The notes beneath the pieces were generated by a model. The model had not been told where the DNA came from and searched no databases. It saw only the letters and a program-made list of their open reading frames with translations. This document shows, in pieces, positions 50,521 to 62,779 of a DNA stretch of 64,000 nt. Each line of letters opens with the position of its first letter. The stretch's first letter is position 1. Made by a program: the position numbers and the translations under genes. Source of the stretch: Tragulus kanchil (Eukaryota > Chordata > Mammalia > Artiodactyla > Tragulidae). The stretch is from contig JAIOJX010000002.1 in assembly GCA_022376925.1 (NCBI GenBank), positions 65,124,001 through 65,188,000 on the forward strand. The letters are read 5' to 3'.

Positions 50521-51869
50521 TATGTCTTACAATTCAAGTGCCATGGACATTTTTTCTGATTTGAAATGTTTCCAATATTAATGACCTTATGATATGCTCA
50601 AATAATACTACTTTAATAAGGCTGGAATTAACTTTGTGGCTGTCACTAGAAATTTGAAGAAATAGCTCATGGAATACTCTATCAAAGCAAAATATGAGAA
50701 ATGAGACCATCAAGTTTAACAGAGGGATCGCTGTAAATTATTTAATTTTTGCCACCCTGCTTATTTAACTTACATGCATAGTTCATCACATGAAATGCCA
50801 GGCTGAATGAATCATAAGCTGGAATCAAGACTGCCAGGAGAAATATCAACAACCTCAGCTATGCAGAGGGTACCACTTGAACGGCAGAAAAAGAAGGGCA
50901 ACTGAAGAGCCTCTTAATGAAGGTGAAAGAGGAAAGTGAAAAAGCTGACTTAAAACTCAACATTCAGAAACGAAGATCATGGTATCAGGTTCCATCACTT
51001 CATGGCAAATAGATGGGGAATAAGTGGAAGAAGTGACAGAGTTTATCTTCTTGGGCTCCAAAATCACTGCAAATGGTGACTGCAGCCGTGAAATTAAAAA
51101 AAAATTTGCTTCTTGGAAGAAAAGCTATGACAAACCTAGACAGCATATTTAACAAAGCAGAGACATCATTTTGCTGACAAAGTCTGTATAATCAAAGCTA
51201 TGGCTTTTCTAGAAATCATTTAGAATGAGAGAGCTGGACTATAATGAAGGCTGAGCACTGAAGAACTGATGTTTTTGAATTAAGGTGCTCAAGACGGCTC
51301 TTGGGAGTCCCTTGAACAGCAAGGAGGTCAAACCAGCCAATCCTAAAGGAAATCAAACCTATTTATTCATTGGAAGGATTGATGGTGAAGCTGAAGGTTC
51401 AATATTTTGGCCACCTAATGTGAAGAGTAGACTCACTGGAAAAGACCCTGATGCTGGGAAAAACTGAAGGGAGGAGGAGAAGGGGGTGACAGAAGATGAG
51501 ATGTTTGGATTGCATCACTGACTCAATGGACACGAGTTTGAGCAAACTCTGAGAGATAGTGAAGGACAGGGGAGCCTGGCATGCTGCAGTTCAGAGCGTC
51601 ACAAAGAGTTGGACAGGATTTAGTGACTGAACAATATTTAAACTCCAATAATACATTTATGTCTTACAATTCAAGTGCCATGGACATTTTTTTTTCTGAT
51701 TTGAAATGTTTCCAATATTAATGACCTTATGATATGCTCAAATAATACTACTTTAATAAGGCTGGAATTAACTTTGTGGCTGTCACTAGAAATTTGAAGA
51801 AATAGCTCATGGAATACTCTATCAAAGCAAAATATGAGAAATGAGACCATCAAGTTTAACAGAGGGATC
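49612..51869 (+). repeat. duplication 17: 49612-50729 repeated at 50749-51869
   Basis: Offset 1137 then 1140 because of T6 versus T9 near 50549/51686. The 19-bp spacer starts GCTGTA, like the bases just before copy A. Confidence 0.96.
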
Positions 51870-52334
51870 TATATCAACACCTGAGTTCCATTCTGTTGCA
51901 TAGTTCTCTCTGGAACCTGGATACTCATTTTAAAGTTCTGTTACAAAAGCTTCATCGTCTTTGGTAGAGGATAGAAGGCTTGTTTTCCAATGCTGGATCT
52001 TAGGACTATGCTTTCTGTGGGAAGACGCGGTAATTAAATGTGTCATTATGTGCAATGCTATTTTTCATATGCTAGAGACAATACTACTCCATTGTCCATA
52101 GGTGAATGGACTATGTACTTATTTGCAACAGCCTGTAAATGAGTATGTGAGAGGATAGGAAAATATATGAAGCAAAGTTGGTGCACCTATGAAAAAAAGA
52201 GTGAACATATGCCTATGACAGAGAGTTGTATGATAATGATCTACATTCATGGCTATGAATCTGTAAGTAGAAGGAAAAGTTCAAATGAAGTTTCAAGACA
52301 AAAGAGAATGTAAATAAAAAGATTAAAATATCTA

Positions 52335-52599
52335 GGGCTTGCCTGGTGGTCCAGTGGGTAAGGATACTGCTTTGCAGTGCAAGGGGCGCCGGTTTGATCC
52401 CTGGCCTGGGAAGATCCCACGTGTCGTGGAGTGGCTGGACCCATGTGTCCAGCTACCAAGCCGGAGCTCTGGGGTGCATTGCCCAGAGCTGGTGCTCTGC
52501 AGTGACATAGGCCTTTGTGATGGGAGGCCCACACAGGCCAAAGAACAGAGATGGATGGAAATAGATAAATGAAAGGCCAATAGAAGTGACCAAAAAAAT
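52335..52599 (+). mobile_element. CHR-2/SINE2_BT-type SINE, short-tail variant
   Basis: GGGCTTGCCTGGTGGTCC to TAGAAGTGACC plus an A run, flanked by the 13-base direct repeat ATTAAAATATCTA (52322-52334 and 52600-52612). CpG sites are partly decayed, so it is older than the 10328 copy. Confidence 0.88.
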
Positions 52600-52884
52600 A
52601 TTAAAATATCTAATAACATATGATTTGGCTAATTAAAAATTAAACACATGATAGAACTTGAGAGATACTTAAAGAGACATGAAGATCAACAAGATATAGG
52701 TGGTTTAGTACAAAGTATGAATGCAGAAAATAACTGACAATAAAGTCATTAACCAAAACTTTTCCTTCTTTCATCTCTCCACTCTCCACAAAAAATAAAT
52801 ATGTAAGATATTAACTTCTGAAGAGTAGGACTGTGTCATGCATATTTACATACAAGTGTCTATAGCACTCAAGAGATAACAGAA

Positions 52885-53028
52885 CACAGTTGGGAGGTTA
52901 TCTGTCTGGGTATGCAATATAGCTCTTATCTTTTCTGATCTTTAGTTGCCTCATTTGTAAAATGACTCTAACAATAGTACTGTCCTTCTAATATTGTTGT
53001 GACAATTAAATGAAGTAATGCATATAAA
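52885..53028 (+). mobile_element. MIR SINE remnant
   Basis: GTTGCCTCATTTGTAAAATG, CTAACAATAGTACTGTCC, GTTGTGACAATTAAATGAAG and AATGCATATAAAG are in MIR order. Confidence 0.7.
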
Positions 53029-53245
53029 GGGACTTCCCTGGTGATGCAGTGGTAAAGAATCCACCTGCTAATGCAAGAGATGCAAGAGACATGGGTTTGA
53101 TTCCTGGGTTGGGAAGATTTCCTGGAAATGGAAACCCACTCAAGCATTTTGATTGGAAAATTCCATAGACAGAGAAGCCTGGAGGGCTACAGTCCTGGTG
53201 CTGCTAAGAGTCAAATGCGACTGAGCAACTGAGTACACACCCACT
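53029..53245 (+). mobile_element. Bov-tA SINE (last part copied at about 54224-54348)
   Basis: GGGACTTCCCTGGTGATGCA, GGGTTTGATTCCTGGGTTGG, AGACAGAGAAGCCTGGAGGG, and an end in CTGAGCAACTGAG. Starts directly after the MIR remnant. Confidence 0.88.
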
Positions 53246-53317
53246 ACATATAAAAACCTTGAAAAGATGATTGCACGTAGAGTACTTACCAATATTAATA
53301 AAGAATTAAAGAAACCA

Positions 53318-53590
53318 GGGGCTTCCCAGGTGGTCCAGTGGGTAAAAAGTCTGCCTTGCGGTGCAAGGGGCACTGGTTCGATCCCTGGCCGGGGAAGATA
53401 CCACATGCCTCAAAGTGGCTGGACAGGTGTGTCCAATTGCAGGTCAGTGCTCTGGAGCACATGCACCCAGAGCCGGTGCTCTGCAACAAGGGCGGCCACT
53501 GCAATGAGAGGCCTACAAAGGCCAAAGAACAAAGATGGATGAAAATAGGTAAATGAAAGACTAATAAAAAGAGGCCAAAAAAAAAAAAAA
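53318..53590 (+). mobile_element. CHR-2/SINE2_BT-type SINE (copy at 54421-54693)
   Basis: GGGGCTTCCCAGGTGGTCC to AGAGGCC plus an A run, with a perfect 16-base target duplication AGAATTAAAGAAACCA at 53302-53317 and 53591-53606. The second copy carries the same target duplication. Confidence 0.92.
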
Positions 53591-53883
53591 AGAATTAAAG
53601 AAACCAAACTTCCTTTACCAATATAACTATAAACTATACAGAAGCACGGTGAATAGGAGGTATACAAATGAGTCTAAATTAAACGAGCAAAATGTATATG
53701 ACATTGATCTACATACATAAGCATACTTAGAGTGATGAAAACAGTGAGACAGGCATGCAGCTAATTAAGACATGTAGGTAATAAGTATGTAGGTAATAAG
53801 CTGGTAATAAGCTGGAGAAATTAAAGATGAAAAAGACCACTTTTCTCAAATTTATGGGTCCCATTTCCTTTGAAAGTTTGTCT

Positions 53884-54150
53884 CTTTTTAAAAAAATTTT
53901 TGGCCTCTTTTACTGTTTTTTAATTTATTTTCATCCATCTTCATTCCTTGGCCCATGTAGTCCTCCCATTGCAGTGGCCTCTTGTTGCAGAGCACTGGCT
54001 CTGGGCACATTTGCTCAAGAGCACCAGCTTGTAATTGGATGCATCAGTCCAGCTGCTCTGTGGCACGTGGGATCCTCCCAGGCCAGGGATCGAACCAGTG
54101 TCTCTTGCACTGCAACGTGGACTCTTTACCCACTGGCAGGGACACCCCAG
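53884..54150 (-). mobile_element. CHR-2/SINE2_BT-type SINE, inverted (copy at 54987-55253)
   Basis: Reverse copy: TTTTTGGCCTCTTTTACTG, TCCATCTTCATTCCTTGGCC, GGGATCCTCCCAGGCCAGGG, ending TTACCCACTGGCAGGGACAC. It lies about 290 bases from a same-family SINE in the opposite orientation. Confidence 0.88.
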
Positions 54151-55657
54151 TTTTTCTCATTTTTATGTAGAGCAAGCAGAATAAAAAGAACAAAGATCAA
54201 GAGACATGGGTTTGATTCGGGGGCCTGGAAATGGAAACCCACTCAAGCATTTTGATTGGAAAATTCCATAGACAGAGAAGCCTGGAGGGCTACAGTCCTG
54301 GTGCTGCTAAGAGTCAAATGCGACTGAGCAACTGAGTACACACCCACTACATATAAAAACCTTGAAAAGATGATTGCACGTAGAGTACTTACCAATATTA
54401 ATAAAGAATTAAAGAAACCAGGGGCTTCCCAGGTGGTCCAGTGGGTAAAAAGTCTGCCTTGCGGTGCAAGGGGCACTGGTTCGATCCCTGGCCGGGGAAG
54501 ATACCACATGCCTCAAAGTGGCTGGACAGGTGTGTCCAATTGCAGGTCAGTGCTCTGGAGCACATGCACCCAGAGCCGGTGCTCTGCAACAAGGGCGGCC
54601 ACTGCAATGAGAGGCCTACAAAGGCCAAAGAACAAAGATGGATGAAAATAGGTAAATGAAAGACTAATAAAAAGAGGCCAAAAAAAAAAAAAAAGAATTA
54701 AAGAAACCAAACTTCCTTTACCAATATAACTATAAACTATACAGAAGCACGGTGAATAGGAGGTATACAAATGAGTCTAAATTAAACGAGCAAAATGTAT
54801 ATGACATTGATCTACATACATAAGCATACTTAGAGTGATGAAAACAGTGAGACAGGCATGCAGCTAATTAAGACATGTAGGTAATAAGTATGTAGGTAAT
54901 AAGCTGGTAATAAGCTGGAGAAATTAAAGATGAAAAAGACCACTTTTCTCAAATTTATGGGTCCCATTTCCTTTGAAAGTTTGTCTCTTTTTAAAAAAAT
55001 TTTTGGCCTCTTTTACTGTTTTTTAATTTATTTTCATCCATCTTCATTCCTTGGCCCATGTAGTCCTCCCATTGCAGTGGCCTCTTGTTGCAGAGCACTG
55101 GCTCTGGGCACATTTGCTCAAGAGCACCAGCTTGTAATTGGATGCATCAGTCCAGCTGCTCTGTGGCACGTGGGATCCTCCCAGGCCAGGGATCGAACCA
55201 GTGTTTCTTGCACTGCAACGTGGACTCTTTACCCACTGGCAGGGACACCCCAGTTTTTCTCATTTTTATGTAGAGCAAGCAGAATAAAAAGCACAAAGAT
55301 CAAGAAACCAGAGTCAATTTGCTGACTATCTAATTTAAGGTCTACATTATTTTGAACCCAGATGCCTGAATAATCATCCATTAATTCAAATGTTTATTCT
55401 TTAATAAATTAAAATTCCAATCTTTTGAGAATCCTATGTTTTTCTTGCCATAGGGTGCTTTATTAGCAGAATCCAGCATGTGTATTTTTTCCTTTCTTTA
55501 CTCATAATTGATGCTTGGAAAATGTCCCTGAAGCTATCACCCATTCCAACCTATCTTTTCATTCTCATTTCTACTTCCTGAAAACTTCCTTTTTGACACT
55601 ATCTTCTTTCAATTGGTATTATTTGTTCTCAAATTGAATTGAATCATTGGGAAATCA

Positions 55658-57976
55658 CCAGAATTTGTGTGGTACATTTGTCTAATGATTATTTATGAAG
55701 GAGCACCTTATCTCATTTGCTTCTTAAGCCTCCAATGCTCTGATATACATATGTAATTTGATACATACCTATAACATGTTTAATAAAAGATGTACAAGTG
55801 TGAAAAATGCCCAAGAGAGCAAGGGTCATGGGAATCAGTACTGTGATTAAGAAAGATACATTTCCAGAATTACAGAAATTCTCAGCCCCAAATAATGAGA
55901 AACTTCAGAGAACCCAGTTTCATTTAACCCCTGATTCTGATTGTTTTATACAGTATTAGCTTTCATTATACATGTTTAAACTATACACTAATTTTTCATC
56001 TAAGTTTTGACAATATATATCTTAATATTCCTTTCTTGACTTACAAATATTAATATAATATAGAACTTTTAGAATAATGAGTTTATCAGGTTTTCTCAAG
56101 TGAGATGAAGACTGCACTTGTTGAAAAGTCATAGTAAATTCTTCCTCCATAAAAACGAAAGAATGAATTCACACTCTGTTATCTCTGAGTGCTTTTGCAC
56201 AGTCCTGAGAGGGTATACTCTATTTTGTACATTAAAAACAAAACTATTTTCATGAAAGCTGTGACAACGAAACCATATTTTCAAAGTTCTGAAAAACACT
56301 ATAGTGATTTTCTGTTTTCAGTTCTAAATAAAAATAATGTTCTTCTAGTATTCCTCCCTTTTCTAAGAATACATTAAAAAATGAGTGTCAAGTGAATTAC
56401 ATGGAACTAAGACCCCAGTAAAGAACATAAACAGTCCCTTAAACTTATTTCAGTTCCCTTGGCATCATGTGTGGCTGACAGAGTTCGTTCGTGTGAGTGG
56501 CTCACTGACCTGACCTCTTCTGGTGCCTAAAAGACCAGGCCACTAGCCATCTGAGAGAGTTTGCCTTTTACCCCAAATTAAGTCAGGACCTTGTAAAACT
56601 CATGACTGAAATTGGTTATTTCTTTCTTCTTCTTCTTCTTTTTTTTTTTACTATAAACAAGTTCAAGGGAGGTAGTTTTGTTCTCATTTTTCTGTCTGCC
56701 TAAAGAACAGCAAAAAAATTTCCTTGCAAAATCCCTTAGGAGAAGACCCAGGAAGAGGAAAGGGTGAGTAGAGTGCTGAAAACCATTGAGAGACACTGAG
56801 GATTTCTGCAAAGAAAGCCAGAATTTGTGTGGTACATTTGTCTAATGATTATTTATGAAGGAGCACCTTATCTCATTTGCTTCTTAAGCCTCCAATGCTC
56901 TGATATACATATGTAATTTGATACATACCTATAACATGTTTAATAAAAGATGTACAAGTGTGAAAAATGCCCAAGAGAGCAAGGGTCATGGGAATCAGTA
57001 CTGTGATTAAGAAAGATACATTTCCAGAATTACAGAAATTCTCAGCCCCAAATAATGAGAAACTTCAGAGAACCCAGTTTCATTTAACCCCTGATTCTGA
57101 TTGTTTTATACAGTATTAGCTTTCATTATACATGTTTAAACTATACACTAATTTTTCATCTAAGTTTTGACAATATATATCTTAATATTCCTTTCTTGAC
57201 TTACAAATATTAATATAATATAGAACTTTTAGAATAATGAGTTTATCAGGTTTTCTCAAGTGAGATGAAGACTGCACTTGTTGAAAAGTCATAGTAAATT
57301 CTTCCTCCATAAAAACGAAAGAATGAATTCACACTCTGTTATCTCTGAGTGCTTTTGCACAGTCCTGAGAGGGTATACTCTATTTTGTACATTAAAAACA
57401 AAACTATTTTCATGAAAGCTGTGACAACGAAACCATATTTTCAAAGTTCTGAAAAACACTATAGTGATTTTCTGTTTTCAGTTCTAAATAAAAATAATGT
57501 TCTTCTAGTATTCCTCCCTTTTCTAAGAATACATTAAAAAATGAGTGTCAAGTGAATTACATGGAACTAAGACCCCGGTAAAGAACATAAACAGTCCCTT
57601 AAACTTATTTCAGTTCCCTTGGCATCATGTGTGGCTGACAGAGTTCGTTCGTGTGAGTGGCTCACTGACCTGACCTCTTCTGGTGCCTAAAAGACCAGGC
57701 CACTAGCCATCTGAGAGAGTTTGCCTTTTACCCCAAATTAAGTCAGGACCTTGTAAAACTCATGACTGAAATTGGTTATTTCTTTCTTCTTCTTCTTCTT
57801 TTTTTTTTTTACTATAAACAAGTTCAAGGGAGGTAGTTTTGTTCTCATTTTTCTGTCTGCCTAAAGAACAGCAAAAAAATTTCCTTGCAAAATCCCTTAG
57901 GAGAAGACCCAGGAAGAGGAAAGGGTGAGTAGAGTGCTGAAAACCATTGAGAGACACTGAGGATTTCTGCAAAGAA
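55658..57976 (+). repeat. duplication 19: 55658-56815 repeated at 56818-57976
   Basis: Offset 1160-1161, 2-bp spacer. Differences: CCAGTAAAG / CCGGTAAAG, and T11 / T12 after the TTC repeat. Confidence 0.97.
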
Positions 57977-58149
57977 GAAATACTTTCTCTTGTTGTACTT
58001 GGACAATGTGTTGCTATAAGTTCTTTCAATAAGGCTCTAGCATGGATAATCAGATTTTTCTGTTGACCAAGATCATCACTGTACTTTCTTTCCACTAATG
58101 TAAGATAGAGTCAAAACTCCTCATCATGTAAAATGACCTTTGTTTTCTG

Positions 58150-58640
58150 TAGCACAGTGAACCTCACCATACAAGATACTTGCTTTTGTCTAACTAAAAG
58201 GCAGGCTCCCTCCCACCTCTGGGTCTTTGAGATTGCCCCTTCTGACTGGAATCTCAAGACTTTCCTCCTTCCGCCACCATCCTCCATACGAGTGTCATGA
58301 ATACTTACTCATTATTTACAAATAACCAAGAATTTCCTCTAGGAACCCTTTCCTGGCTGCCTTCAATATCCTCCAGCATACCCCCATCCACTGCTAACAC
58401 TAGCCACGTTGATCATTCTTCCTTGGTGCCCAACTATAGCCTAATCCCTAGGGTGCTTAACTATGAGGCTGAGTCATACACAAATGTAAGCAAAATTTTG
58501 TGCTTCTTCATTTATTCTGGGGAAAAGATGCACAGCTCCAGCAATATTTTTAAAATGTCTATAATTCCTCAATCAAAAGCCAGACCAGTACAAAACAAAA
58601 AGATTAAATGGTCATGCTAAAATACACCTCAACTGAAACT
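58150..58640 (+). mobile_element. L2-like LINE remnant (copy at 59250-59740)
   Basis: CCACCTCTGGGTCTTTGAGA, CCCCTTCTGACTGGAATC and CCCTTTCCTGGCTGCC follow L2 3' text. Strongly diverged. The 107-residue plus-strand reading frame across it is not a gene. Confidence 0.5.
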
Positions 58641-58727
58641 TTTAAGTCAACTGTCCCATCTTTTCTTATATCTCTTCATCTATGAGTTCCACATGACCAG
58701 CAAGGATGATGCTCCCTTTCAGTACCA

Positions 58728-58880
58728 TTAAAGTGTGGTTTCTGCATCAGCATCACCTGGGTGTACTTGGTAGGGCTGAGACACCTAGGTTCTAACCCAG
58801 GATCAGACTGTCTGGATGTGAGACTCAGAAATCTACACTTCAGACAAACATCTTAATTGACTATACTCAAGTTTGGAAAT
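58728..58880 (+). mobile_element. MER5A-like hAT remnant (copy at 59828-59980)
   Basis: AGTGTGGTTTCTGCATCAGC, ATCACCTGGGTGTACTTGG and AACCCAGGATCAGACTG run in MER5A order. Confidence 0.55.
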
Positions 58881-60204
58881 TTCTTTCTTCTTCTTCTTCT
58901 TTTTTTTTTTACTATAAACAAGTTCAAGGGAGGTAGTTTTGTTCTCATTTTTCTGTCTGCCTAAAGAACAGCAAAAAAATTTCCTTGCAAAATCCCTTAG
59001 GAGAAGACCCAGGAAGAGGAAAGGGTGAGTAGAGTGCTGAAAACCATTGAGAGACACTGAGGATTTCTGCAAAGAAGAAATACTTTCTCTTGTTGTACTT
59101 GGACAATGTGTTGCTATAAGTTCTTTCAATAAGGCTCTAGCATGGATAATCAGATTTTTCTGTTGACCAAGATCATCACTGTACTTTCTTTCCACTAATG
59201 TAAGATAGAGTCAAAACTCCTCATCATGTAAAATGACCTTTGTTTTCTGTAGCACAGTGAACCTCACCATACAAGATACTTGCTTTTGTCTAACTAAAAG
59301 GCAGGCTCCCTCCCACCTCTGGGTCTTTGAGATTGCCCCTTCTGACTGGAATCTCAAGACTTTCCTCCTTCCGCCACCATCCTCCATACGAGTGTCATGA
59401 ATACTTACTCATTATTTACAAATAACCAAGAATTTCCTCTAGGAACCCTTTCCTGGCTGCCTTCAATATCCTCCAGCATACCCCCATCCACTGCTAACAC
59501 TAGCCACGTTGATCATTCTTCCTTGGTGCCCAACTATAGCCTAATCCCTAGGGTGCTTAACTATGAGGCTGAGTCATACACAAATGTAAGCAAAATTTTG
59601 TGCTTCTTCATTTATTCTGGGGAAAAGATGCACAGCTCCAGCAATATTTTTAAAATGTCTATAATTCCTCAATCAAAAGCCAGACCAGTACAAAACAAAA
59701 AGATTAAATGGTCATGCTAAAATACACCTCAACTGAAACTTTTAAGTCAACTGTCCCATCTTTTCTTATATCTCTTCATCTATGAGTTCCACATGACCAG
59801 CAAGGATGATGCTCCCTTTCAGTACCATTAAAGTGTGGTTTCTGCATCAGCATCACCTGGGTGTACTTGGTAGGGCTGAGACACCTAGGTTCTAACCCAG
59901 GATCAGACTGTCTGGATGTGAGACTCAGAAATCTACACTTCAGACAAACATCTTAATTGACTATACTCAAGTTTGGAAATAACTGAGTAGTATCAGTACA
60001 GAGAAACAATAGCAACATGATAAATGTTTGGTGACTGACTAGAGAACTAGATAAATGAATGAATGCAGGCTCTGATTTCAAAAGAACTGTAGAGTAATTC
60101 TAGTGAAGTTATGTAATTAAAGCAAAATCATACTCACTTAAGAGAGAAATAAAATGATTATTGGTCTTAGACTACTATATATACAATAATCATTATTTAT
60201 TAGC

Positions 60205-60719
60205 AAGCTGTAAAAGTGGTGCACTCAATGTGGCAGCAAATTTGGAAAACTTAGCAGTGGCCTCAAGACTGGAAAAGGTCAGTTTTCATTCCAACCCCAA
60301 AGAAGGGCAATGCCAAAGAATGTCCAAACTATTGCACAGCTGCACTCATTTCACATGCTAGCAAGGTAATGCTCAAAATCCTTCAAACTAGGCTTCAACA
60401 GTATGTGAACTGAGAAGTTCCAGATGTACAAGTTGGATTTAGAAAAGGTAGAGAAGCCAGAGATTAAATTGCCAACATCAGCTGGTTTGTAGAAAGAGCA
60501 AGGGAATTCCAGAAAAACATCTACTTTTTCTTCACTGATTACACTAAAGCCTTTAACTCTTTGGTTCAAAAAAAAAAAAACTGTGAAAATTCTTAAAGGG
60601 ATGGGAATACCAGACGATTTTAACTGTTTCTCGAGAAACCTGTATCACAAGAAGCAACAGTTAGAACCAGACATGGAACAATGGACTGGTTCCAAATTGG
60701 GAAAAGAGTACATCAAGGC

Positions 60720-60757
<38 letters not shown>

Positions 60758-61645
60758 GTCACCCTGCTTATTTAAATTATATATAGAGTACATCATGCAA
60801 AATGTCAGGCTAGATGAAGCACAAGCTGGAATCAAGATTTCAGGGAGAAATATCAATAATCTCAGATGTGCAGGTAACACTACTTGAATGGCAGAAAGTG
60901 AAAAGAAATTAAGGAGCCTCTTGATGAAAGTGAAAGAGAATGAAAAAGCTGGCTTAAAACTCAACATTCAAAAATGAAGATCATGGCATCTAGTCCCATA
61001 ACTTAATGGCAAATAGATGGGCAAACAATGAAAACAGTGACAGACTTTACTTTCTTGGGCTCCAAAATCACTATGAAGGGCAATTGGAACCATGAAATTA
61101 AAAGACACTTGCTCCTTGGAAGAAAAGCTATGACAAATCTAGACTGCGTATTAAAAAGCAGAGACAATACTTTGCTGACAAAGGTTCATATAGTCAAAGC
61201 TATGGTTTCTCCAGTAGCAATGTATAGATGTAAGAGCTGGATAATACAAAAAGCTGAGCACCAAAGAATTAATGCTTTCGAACTAATGTACTAGAGAAGA
61301 CTCTTGAGAGTCCCTTGAACTGCAAGGAGACCAAACCAGTCAATCCTAAAGGAAATCAACTTGGAACATTCATTGGAAGGACTGATGCTGAAGCTGAAGC
61401 TCCAATACTCTGGCCACCTGATGTGAAGAGATGACTCATTGGAAAAGAGCCTGATGCTGGGAAAGATTGAAAGCAGGAGGAGAATGGGACGACAGAGAAT
61501 GAGATGACTGGATGGCATCACTGAGTCAATGGACATGAATTTGAGCAAATTCTGGGAGATAATGAAGCACAGGGAAGCCTGGCATGTTTTAGTCCCTGGG
61601 TCACAAAGAGTTAGATACGACTAAACAACTGAACAACAAAAAAAC
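60205..61645 (+). mobile_element. BovB LINE, longest copy in the window (dead)
   Basis: Starts upstream of the RT core (CTCAATGTGGCAGCAAATTT, GGTCAGTTTTCATTCC, CCAAAGAAGGGCAATGCC) and runs through the RT and 3' region to ACAAAGAGTTAGATACGACT. The catalytic YADD reads CAGN at 60867-60878. An A13 run near 60569 and an (AC)15 tract at 60723-60752 interrupt it. It is single-copy here. Not functional. Confidence 0.9.
60723..60752 (+). repeat. (AC)15 microsatellite inside BovB
   Basis: Perfect AC run sitting where BovB normally has a short GCTGTATATTGTCACC stretch. Confidence 0.95.
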
Positions 61646-62274
61646 AAGCCAAGGAAATACTGACTTATTATCTCTAATTGGCAGCATATATTCCAGGTTA
61701 GGAAATATTAAAGAAGTATACTATATTCAAATGTAATTCTTCTGCCAAGAAAGAATGCTAGGTATACTTTAAAAATCAGGTTATAAAAAGGTACAAATTA
61801 CTCATTTTATCTTTAACACATCTGTTAGTTTTAAAGCACGGCTCATTAATATAATTAATTAAAATAATGTTGTGATTCCAACTATTTATATAATGACTTC
61901 TGATCTTCATATCTGGAAAATTCTGTCCAGAACTGATCATAAGCACATGCGAGGAGAAAGAAGTGTTTTTCATCTGAAGCCTAAAAATAAATGAGACTAA
62001 AATAATTCTTTATACAGGTGATTAGTTGAGCTTCTAACTGAGGTAGGTAATAAAATAGCACTTTTGATTCTTTCAATAGAGTATAAGCAAACTAACATAA
62101 GCAGGGCATTTGTAATGCTAGTACCAAAGGATACATATCTAAGCATTGGGCAAATATTTGGCATAGACTAAACGTTCAATTGACACTAGTTAGAGTTGAT
62201 TATAATGATGATACTATCAGCACAGAATTTACAGCTGAGCATTTAATGTTGATACTTGGCATTGTTATTATTAT

Positions 62275-62438
62275 TTAGTTGCTAAGGCTCCTTTGGAAAT
62301 TCCATGGAATTTCCCAGGCAAGAATAGTGGAGAGGGTTGCTATTTCCTTCTCCAGGGGTTCTTCCCAACCCATGGTCCAAACCTGTGTCTCCTGCATTAG
62401 AAGGTGGATTCTTTACCACTGAGGTACAGCTAAGCCCT
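62275..62438 (-). mobile_element. Bov-tA SINE fragment
   Basis: Reverse element: CCATGGAATTTCCCAGGCAA, TTTCCTTCTCCAGGGGTTC, TGTGTCTCCTGCATTAGAAG, ending CCACTGAGGTAC. Confidence 0.82.
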
Positions 62439-62468
62439 ATGGTTTTATAACTACTTATGGTTGAAATG

Positions 62469-62646
62469 GGGCTTCCCTGGTAGCTCAGATGGTAAAGAAT
62501 CCTCCTTCAATGTGGAAGACATGGGTTTGATCCCTGGGTTGGGAAGATCCCCTGGATAAGGGAAAGGCTACCCAATCCAGTATTCTTTCCTGGAGAATTT
62601 CATCCATGGGTTGCAAAGAATTGGATACAACTGAGTGACTTTCACA
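62469..62646 (+). mobile_element. Bov-tA SINE
   Basis: GGGCTTCCCTGGTAGCTCAG, GGTTTGATCCCTGGGTTGGG, CCTGGAGAATTTCATCC, and ACAACTGAGTGACTTTCAC at the end. It lacks the GACAGAGGAGCCTGG section. Confidence 0.9.
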
Positions 62647-62779
62647 TGGTTAAAATGAGTAGGCTTTCAAAAAGAAATAAATCACCTAGAGAGAAAAAAC
62701 ACTGTATTAGTTACAGGGTAGTCAATATTTATATGGTGATTTTCATCTTTTAAAAATTTATATATATATATATATTTAC

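Larger units (their letters stand above)
53083..55305 (+). repeat. duplication 18: 53083-54197 repeated at 54198-55305
   Basis: No spacer; CAAGA is shared at the junction. Copy B lacks 12 bases about 22 bases after its start; two substitutions occur later (C/T near 54102/55205 and A/C near 54190/55292). Carries an inverted SINE pair. Confidence 0.97.
57778..59980 (+). repeat. duplication 20: 57778-58878 repeated at 58879-59980
   Basis: Offset 1101 then 1100 (T12 / T11 in the TTC-T tract). No spacer; AT is shared. The first 199 bases overlap duplication 19, so that stretch is present three times. Confidence 0.97.

Noticed and set aside
53140..55325. Cluster of 70-140-residue frames on both strands
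   Set aside because: All derive from the two CHR-2-type SINEs and a Bov-tA, duplicated by block 18.
58297..58620. 107-residue plus-strand frame, repeated at 59397-59720
   Set aside because: Lies over an L2-like remnant, lacks homology I can recognise, and is doubled only by duplication 20.
61028..61294. 88-residue frame resembling a retroelement protein
   Set aside because: It is part of the BovB copy at 60205-61645, whose catalytic site and frames are destroyed.
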